A program made the position numbers and the translations under genes. From Gnetum montanum (Eukaryota; Streptophyta; Gnetopsida; Gnetales; Gnetaceae): DNA of 64,000 nucleotides. Shown piece after piece: positions 58,920 through 64,000 of the stretch. The notes under the pieces were generated by a model. The model was given only the letters and a program-made list of their open reading frames with translations. It was not told where the DNA came from and did not search any database. The stretch spans positions 35,524 to 99,523 of the forward strand of contig MNCI01015901.1 of NCBI GenBank assembly GCA_015680685.1. The letters run 5' to 3'. The number at the start of each line of letters is the position of its first letter. Positions within the stretch are counted from its first letter, which is position 1.

Positions 58920-61010
58920 TGAGAGCTATTTCTAAGCTATTTAGACCCAAAAATCAAGAGTTTTGAGGCTTCCACAATGCCCCCCTTGTTTCCACACTAA
59001 CAAACATGGAAGAAGGGATCCTAAGCATGGAGATTAAGGAAAGTAAATTTTGGAGCATCCAAAGGTCCGAAATTGAGGTTATGGGGCCTTCAAAAGGTAG
59101 GACAGGGCTAGCTCTATCAGAATTTGGCACTCTAGAGCTCAGTAAAGGTTAAATATAGGTTATGGAGATCAACCCCCTTGCTTCCATGTTAGCTAGTGTG
59201 GAAGAGGAGAGGCTTAGTGTAGAAAACCAAAATCCAATAAAAAGCAAGGTCAAACATGGTCAAATAGATAGCTAGAACCTAGATTTGGAATTTGTGAATC
59301 CCCTAGCTTTGTTTTGAGGTCATTTGAGTTAGTTTTGGGTGTCAAAACATGCTGAAATGGCTTGTACCTTCTTCCACACTGAGCATAGCATCCCCAACAT
59401 GGAAGAATGGGGGAGCACTTGTTCCATGGATTCAAGATGTTTTGGAAGCACATCGTCTAGGTTTCTAGGCTCCTAGGACTATAGATCATGATTCTATAAG
59501 TTTCAAGCTGATTTTGGTCATGTTTGAAGGTCATTCAAGGGTAACTAAGGGCTTACCCCTTGTTTCCATGCTAGGGGAGTTAATCCATCATGGAAGATTG
59601 GGGGAAGGAATTTTGAGGGCCAAAACAAAGTCAAACAAGCATAATTTGAAGGCTATGAGCTTCTAAGCTTCTTTGAGGTAGGTTTTTGGTTTCTGGGAGT
59701 GTCATGTTGCCACCAAAAGTGGAAAAGAAGCTTTATCACCTTATTTCCATGGTACCTAGCATGGAAGAATCCTTCTCTAGCATGGATGGGATAAGAATCT
59801 TAGTTCTAGACCAATTCAAGTTACAATCAATAATGCATGTTAACTCCCAGAGTTCCTGAGGTCAAGAGTTAGGGTTCTAGGACTAAATTTGATAGTTTTG
59901 AGTGTTCCTAAGCTCTTTTTGGAATTCACCCTTTCTTCCACACTAGGGATGTTGTGCGCAGCATGGAATATTTTGGGGGATAACTTTTGGCCATATGAGA
60001 TTAGTTTCCTAAGGTTTGAAGGCTCCAATGAATGTTGATAAGATTCTAGGATGCATGTAAGGTCATTTAATGTCATTTTGAGGTATCTATGAGCCTTAAG
60101 TGAGTTCCTCCTTTAGTATCCACACTATCCAATGTGGAAGAGAGGGTCTCTAGCATGGAAGCATCACAAATATTAGATCTAGACTAACTTTGACCTTAAT
60201 TAACTATGCATGTAAGCCTTTGTGGTTGAGAACTAGGGTTTAGGATCAAAACTGGTCAATTTGGAGGTTTGCTAGATGGTTTCTAAGCTTTTCCCCTTTC
60301 TTCCACATTGGGAATGATATAATTAGTATATAATATTAGGAGGAGTAGCTTATTAGCCATTTGGAATATTAGAAAGTGTAAAATTTGTCGTAGGGTCCAT
60401 GTAAAGTTATAGGATGTCAACTTGAGGTGTCTGAGGGTCATTTTTGAGATCCCTAAAAGTTCCCCCTTGCTTCCATGCTATCTAGCATGGAAGAGGTGGC
60501 TCTTACCATGGAAGAACTAAGGGCCATACGTTTTACCATTTTCTATCATTTCTTGCCATGCATGTGCATTTCTAACATTGCTAATGTTGACAACTACTGC
60601 CTATTGTCAAAACTTGGTTATTTTAGGGGTTGTGAGATGGTTTTTGATGTTCCCCCTTTCTTCCACTTGGGTTTCCCATGCTAAACATGGAGGACCATGA
60701 GAAAAGGATTTTTGACTATCCATGATCAATTTTGGTGAGTTTGAGAGTCCTAAGATGAGTAGACAGGGTCCTGGGATGCACATGAGGCTTCTTGGTGTTT
60801 ATTTGAGGAATCTAAAGGCTATTTTTAAGTATTCCCAAAGTGCCCACATTTTCCTTTTTTGGGAGTCTCTAATGCCATTTTTTGGGAGCCTGGGGTTGAA
60901 AAAGATAGGTTTTAGCTACTAAGAATGGTAAAAGGCTATGTTTTAATGGTTTTATTAAGTGAGATCCATGCTAGGCATGACATCCCTAGCATGGATGCAT
61001 GGGAGTTAAG
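58920..61010. repeat. Satellite-like array of about 185-bp monomers with dyad symmetry
   Basis: Marker blocks of the CCCCTT(G/T)CTTCCA type recur near 58982, 59168, 59372, 59560, 59745, 59932, 60112, 60295, 60468, 60652 and 60963, usually 175-200 bases apart. Two monomer types seem to alternate, giving a dimer of about 360 bases. Many copies hold an inverted repeat such as CTTCCATGCTA..TAGCATGGAAG (60469-60492), able to form a hairpin. It lies just upstream of the E pol region. Ogre/Tat elements are known to carry tandem repeats, but usually near the 3' LTR. Confidence 0.75.
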
Positions 61011-61167
61011 GCTTGGTTATTTTTCTAAGTGTTAAAATTGCTCAAAATTTAGCATTGATGCAATTTTTAGGTCAAGAGTGAGGGTGTATTATGGGGTCCA
61101 CAACCCAAAAATTTCCAATTTTGAATTTTTAGCTTAACTTTGACCAATCTCAACATGGAAGAGACTT

Positions 61168-61198
61168 CTTACCCACCCCCCACCCCCCACCCCCCCTA
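61168..61198 (-). other. C-rich tract, possible G-quadruplex on the minus strand
   Basis: Runs of C separated by single A residues (CCCACCCCCCACCCCCC then A and a further C run). The minus strand therefore has four G runs of three or more with one-base loops, a strong quadruplex pattern. It could also be a simple low-complexity tract. Confidence 0.6.
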
Positions 61199-61588
61199 CA
61201 CTTTAGTGCACTTGGTGTTGTGGTGTACTAAATTGGCAATTGGGATTTAGAAGTAGATGTTTAGATTTTGGTGGAGTGTTTATTATCAAACTTTGTAAGT
61301 TTTGATCACAATTATATTTTTCACAAACAACACATTAGGAGAGAGACTAAGAAAATATTTCTTGTTGTAGAGAACATCAATGTTCAATGTGGAAGCTTCC
61401 AATCTTCCTTGAAATTAGTGTTGAACCTCTATTCTTCCCAAATTTCAACCATTCCTAACATTGGTGTAACAACTATGACATCCAAGTAGCATGGAGGGAA
61501 GAGACAGAATCAAGGAATTTAGAAGGTGGATAAGCATGATAGGGAGCTATTAGAACTACCTAGACCCATTCTAATCTAGGCTTCATCC

Positions 61589-64000
61589 ATGGCTACTCCA
61601 AGGTAGGCAATTCTAGCCATTTTTATCTTAGTTTCTAGCCAATTTTCTTATTTTTCTTGCCATATGTGGGGCTATTCTCTTTAGATCTATGCTGATGGAG
61701 GGGGTAAAACAAAATTCTAACAAAATCCCACCTCTTATTTTGGTTGCTTCTATGTATATGTATGGTTGTTTCATTGTTTTTTCTTTGGTAGATTTGATTT
61801 TCAAAATTAGGCTTCCTGTGTTCATGCTTTTTCCCAAAATTTGGGGGTAGGGCCATTTTTCTCAAATCTAGGCTTATATCTTCATCAAAATTTAATTCTA
61901 ATAAACTCCTACCACCTTATTTTGATTTTTTAAATGGGTATCCATTATTTTGGCTATGTTAGCAATTTTTTGTGATTACATTAAGTTGGGTTTTATGAAT
62001 TTTTACCTTTTGGGTGATTTTTGCATGAAAAAAGCAAGAAATATTGTGTATTTTTTCTTAAGAAAATATTTTTATATTTTAAAATTTGATGTTTTTTGTT
62101 CATAGACTTATGCTTAATCTTTCCAATGGTTGTTTTCTCATTCAATTTGGGTCAATAAAAACAAAATTATGGCTATTTTCATAAGGTCATGCAGTTAGGT
62201 TTTCTATGCCATCTTTTAGAATTCCATGTAGATTCATGAATATTTTCGAAGAAAATGGTAGGGGTTTTGGCTGTAGTTTGGTTATGGATAGGTGGGTATT
62301 GGCTTTAGCTTTCCAATAGAGGTGGAACCATTCATTTTGGATTAGAAACTAATTTTTAATGAATTTTCACTAAGCTTTTGTGAATAGGGGGTTTGTGCTA
62401 TTTTCATATTTTTATCAAAATTAATGATTTTTTTAATAAATAGAAAAGGTTTTGAATTTATGTTAAGTATGGGTAAATAGGGCTTGATTCTTGATTTCAA
62501 ATGGCAATGGAATCATGTTGGTTGGAACTCAAACAAATTTTTGATGAATTTTTTACCAACCTTGCACTCAATGGGGTTAATGGTGATGACTACAATTTTG
62601 CCAATTTTGGTTAAGTTTTATGCAAATCAATGGCTATGTGTTTCTAGTTGTAATGGTCATGGTTGAAAGATTTATGATTTTAGGATTCATTTTGTGCTGG
62701 AATCATTGAAATCCAAGCTTGGATGAATTTTTAATAAATTTTCGGTTATGGTTGTGTCAATAAGGTTAAATGTTGCTTGTAGCACTTTACCCCTTTGGAG
62801 ATGGATGTGATTGACATGTGTAGAGGTTTCTCTTATCAACTTCCATACCTTTTGGAATGTTCTAATACTTTTATCATGCTCTAAATTTGGTTTTGAAGGT
62901 TACAAGTAAATTTTTCTATTTTTTGTAATGTTTATGCTAATGGCTATTTTCTAGGCTCTAAATTTGGTTATGTGTCACTTGATATGTTACCTAGGCTATA
63001 ATGTTTTAGCTAATGTATGAGGCTATAAAAGGTTGTAATTATATTGGCATGAATTCTTTAAGCAAATTTGGATAAATATGTTAGAGCTTTTTATGGAGGC
63101 TAATTTCACCCCTGACTAGGATGTTTTTGCAAACTTGATAAGGAATTTCAGTTGTTCCTAATATTTTTTCTTTACCATGCAGGGTATTTTGAAAGCCCAT
63201 ACTCATCATCATGGAGTTAGTATGCATGCTAGCCTAAATTGGCCACCCCAAGGCCAATACCCCTTTTCTCGATATGACCTTGAACAAGGTCTCACTGTGG
63301 TTCCGGCCAAGGAATTCCTTGCTTACTTCCTTCAGAACTTCAATGTGATGCTATGATCACACTTGTCTACAAATGTGGCCAAGGTCATAGTTGAGCACTA
63401 ATGCCTCAAGCATCTAACCTAGTTGCCAAGTTTATTATTAACAATCCACTTCCTAAGATAGCAAGGAAAACTACAAACACGATCAATCCATGCTACCTCA
63501 TAGAGATTTGGACTATGCCAAGGTATAGTTAATATAATGCTAACAATACTCTAATAGTGGCACATAGAGCCCACACATTATTTCAAAATCCACCTGCACC
63601 ATGTAACATCTAAAGGGATGAGCATGGTTGTTATAGTATTTTTATGTTTTTTGGCTATATTGGCTAAACTACCTTTATTAACTTTGTTAGTTTTGTGAAC
63701 TTCTTGCAGGTATGGGGTTAGTGATCAAGGCTTGATCACTAATGAACAAACCTTAGTATTGGCTCAAACTACCTTAGATGTATTTTCCAAGGGCCTCTAG
63801 ATCAGAATTGTTGTGTATGAATAGTTAAGAAGGGACTTTGATGAATACACCAGTAGATTCAACCTTGTCTACTAGAACTATGTGGATGAGAGGATGATAC
63901 AAAATTGGTGGATGGGCTCTAAGAGCTCCTTGGATCAGACTTGGTAGATGATACCTCTACTCAAACCACATCAAAGAAGAAGAAGAAAGGTAAACATAAA
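61589..64000 (+). pseudogene. Possible decayed intron-containing gene, family unknown
   Basis: ATGGCTACTCCAAG at 61589 ends at a donor (AAG|GTAGGC, GT at 61603-61604). T-rich intron-like sequence follows to a good acceptor (CTTTACCATGCAG, ending 63182). The next 170 or so bases are open in one frame, with NWPPQGQYPFSRYDLEQGL and VVPAKEFLAYFLQNF. A second acceptor (TTCTTGCAG) precedes 63712, with an open stretch reading YGVSDQGLITNEQTLVLAQ. Frames do not join cleanly and stops are present. I recognise no family; it could also be part of a retrotransposon. The window ends inside it. Confidence 0.25.

Noticed and set aside
58920-61010. Array considered as multiple hairpin small-RNA genes
   Set aside because: The dyads are imperfect, recur in every monomer and belong to a tandem repeat; no sign of a specific precursor.

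Overview
This is a eukaryotic, plant nuclear window, most likely from a gymnosperm (probably a conifer). That assignment is inference: it rests on AT-rich sequence, one leucine-rich-repeat receptor kinase gene with a short GT-AG intron, and deep nests of old, stop-riddled Ty3/gypsy LTR retrotransposons. I saw no bacterial operons, tRNA or rRNA genes, or CRISPR arrays.

Layout. 1-689 is unrecognised flank. 690-34773 is a nest of three related retrotransposons. Element C (plus strand) has its 5' LTR split by element B (minus, 733-20832), and B is split by element A (minus, 2475-9382). A fourth insertion, a probable solo LTR (32371-33520) carrying a 159-bp tandem repeat, lies in the 3' part of C. 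34774-37697 is mostly unique sequence with one weak solo-LTR candidate. 37698-41111 (minus) is the only gene that looks intact: an LRR receptor kinase of the non-RD, LRR-XII-like type with an 87-nt intron. 41112-41990 is its upstream region, with W-box cores and short direct repeats. 42-46.9 kb holds decayed fragments: a chromovirus integrase tail, a candidate LTR, and a third copy (F) of an unusual retrotransposon ORF. 48.4-58.3 kb is the pol region of a Tat-like element E (minus) split by element D (plus, 48890-56128, target duplication ACTTA). D contains a 970-base assembly gap. 58.5-61 kb is a tandem array of roughly 185-bp monomers with hairpin dyads. 61.6-64 kb may hold a decayed plus-strand gene with introns.

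How the parts relate. A, B, C and D share TGATG...CATCA-type LTR ends, a primer binding site resembling the tRNA-Asp 3' end (as in Athila-type elements), homologous gag and a homologous 3' untranslated region. B and C carry gag, protease, RT-RNase H and integrase plus a large third ORF near the 3' LTR, preceded by a short block resembling their own LTR promoter. A carries only gag and protease, and D probably the same, so they look like non-autonomous partners. All copies are broken by stops and frameshifts, and many changes fit decay of methylated cytosine. Order of insertion in the first nest is C, then B, then A.
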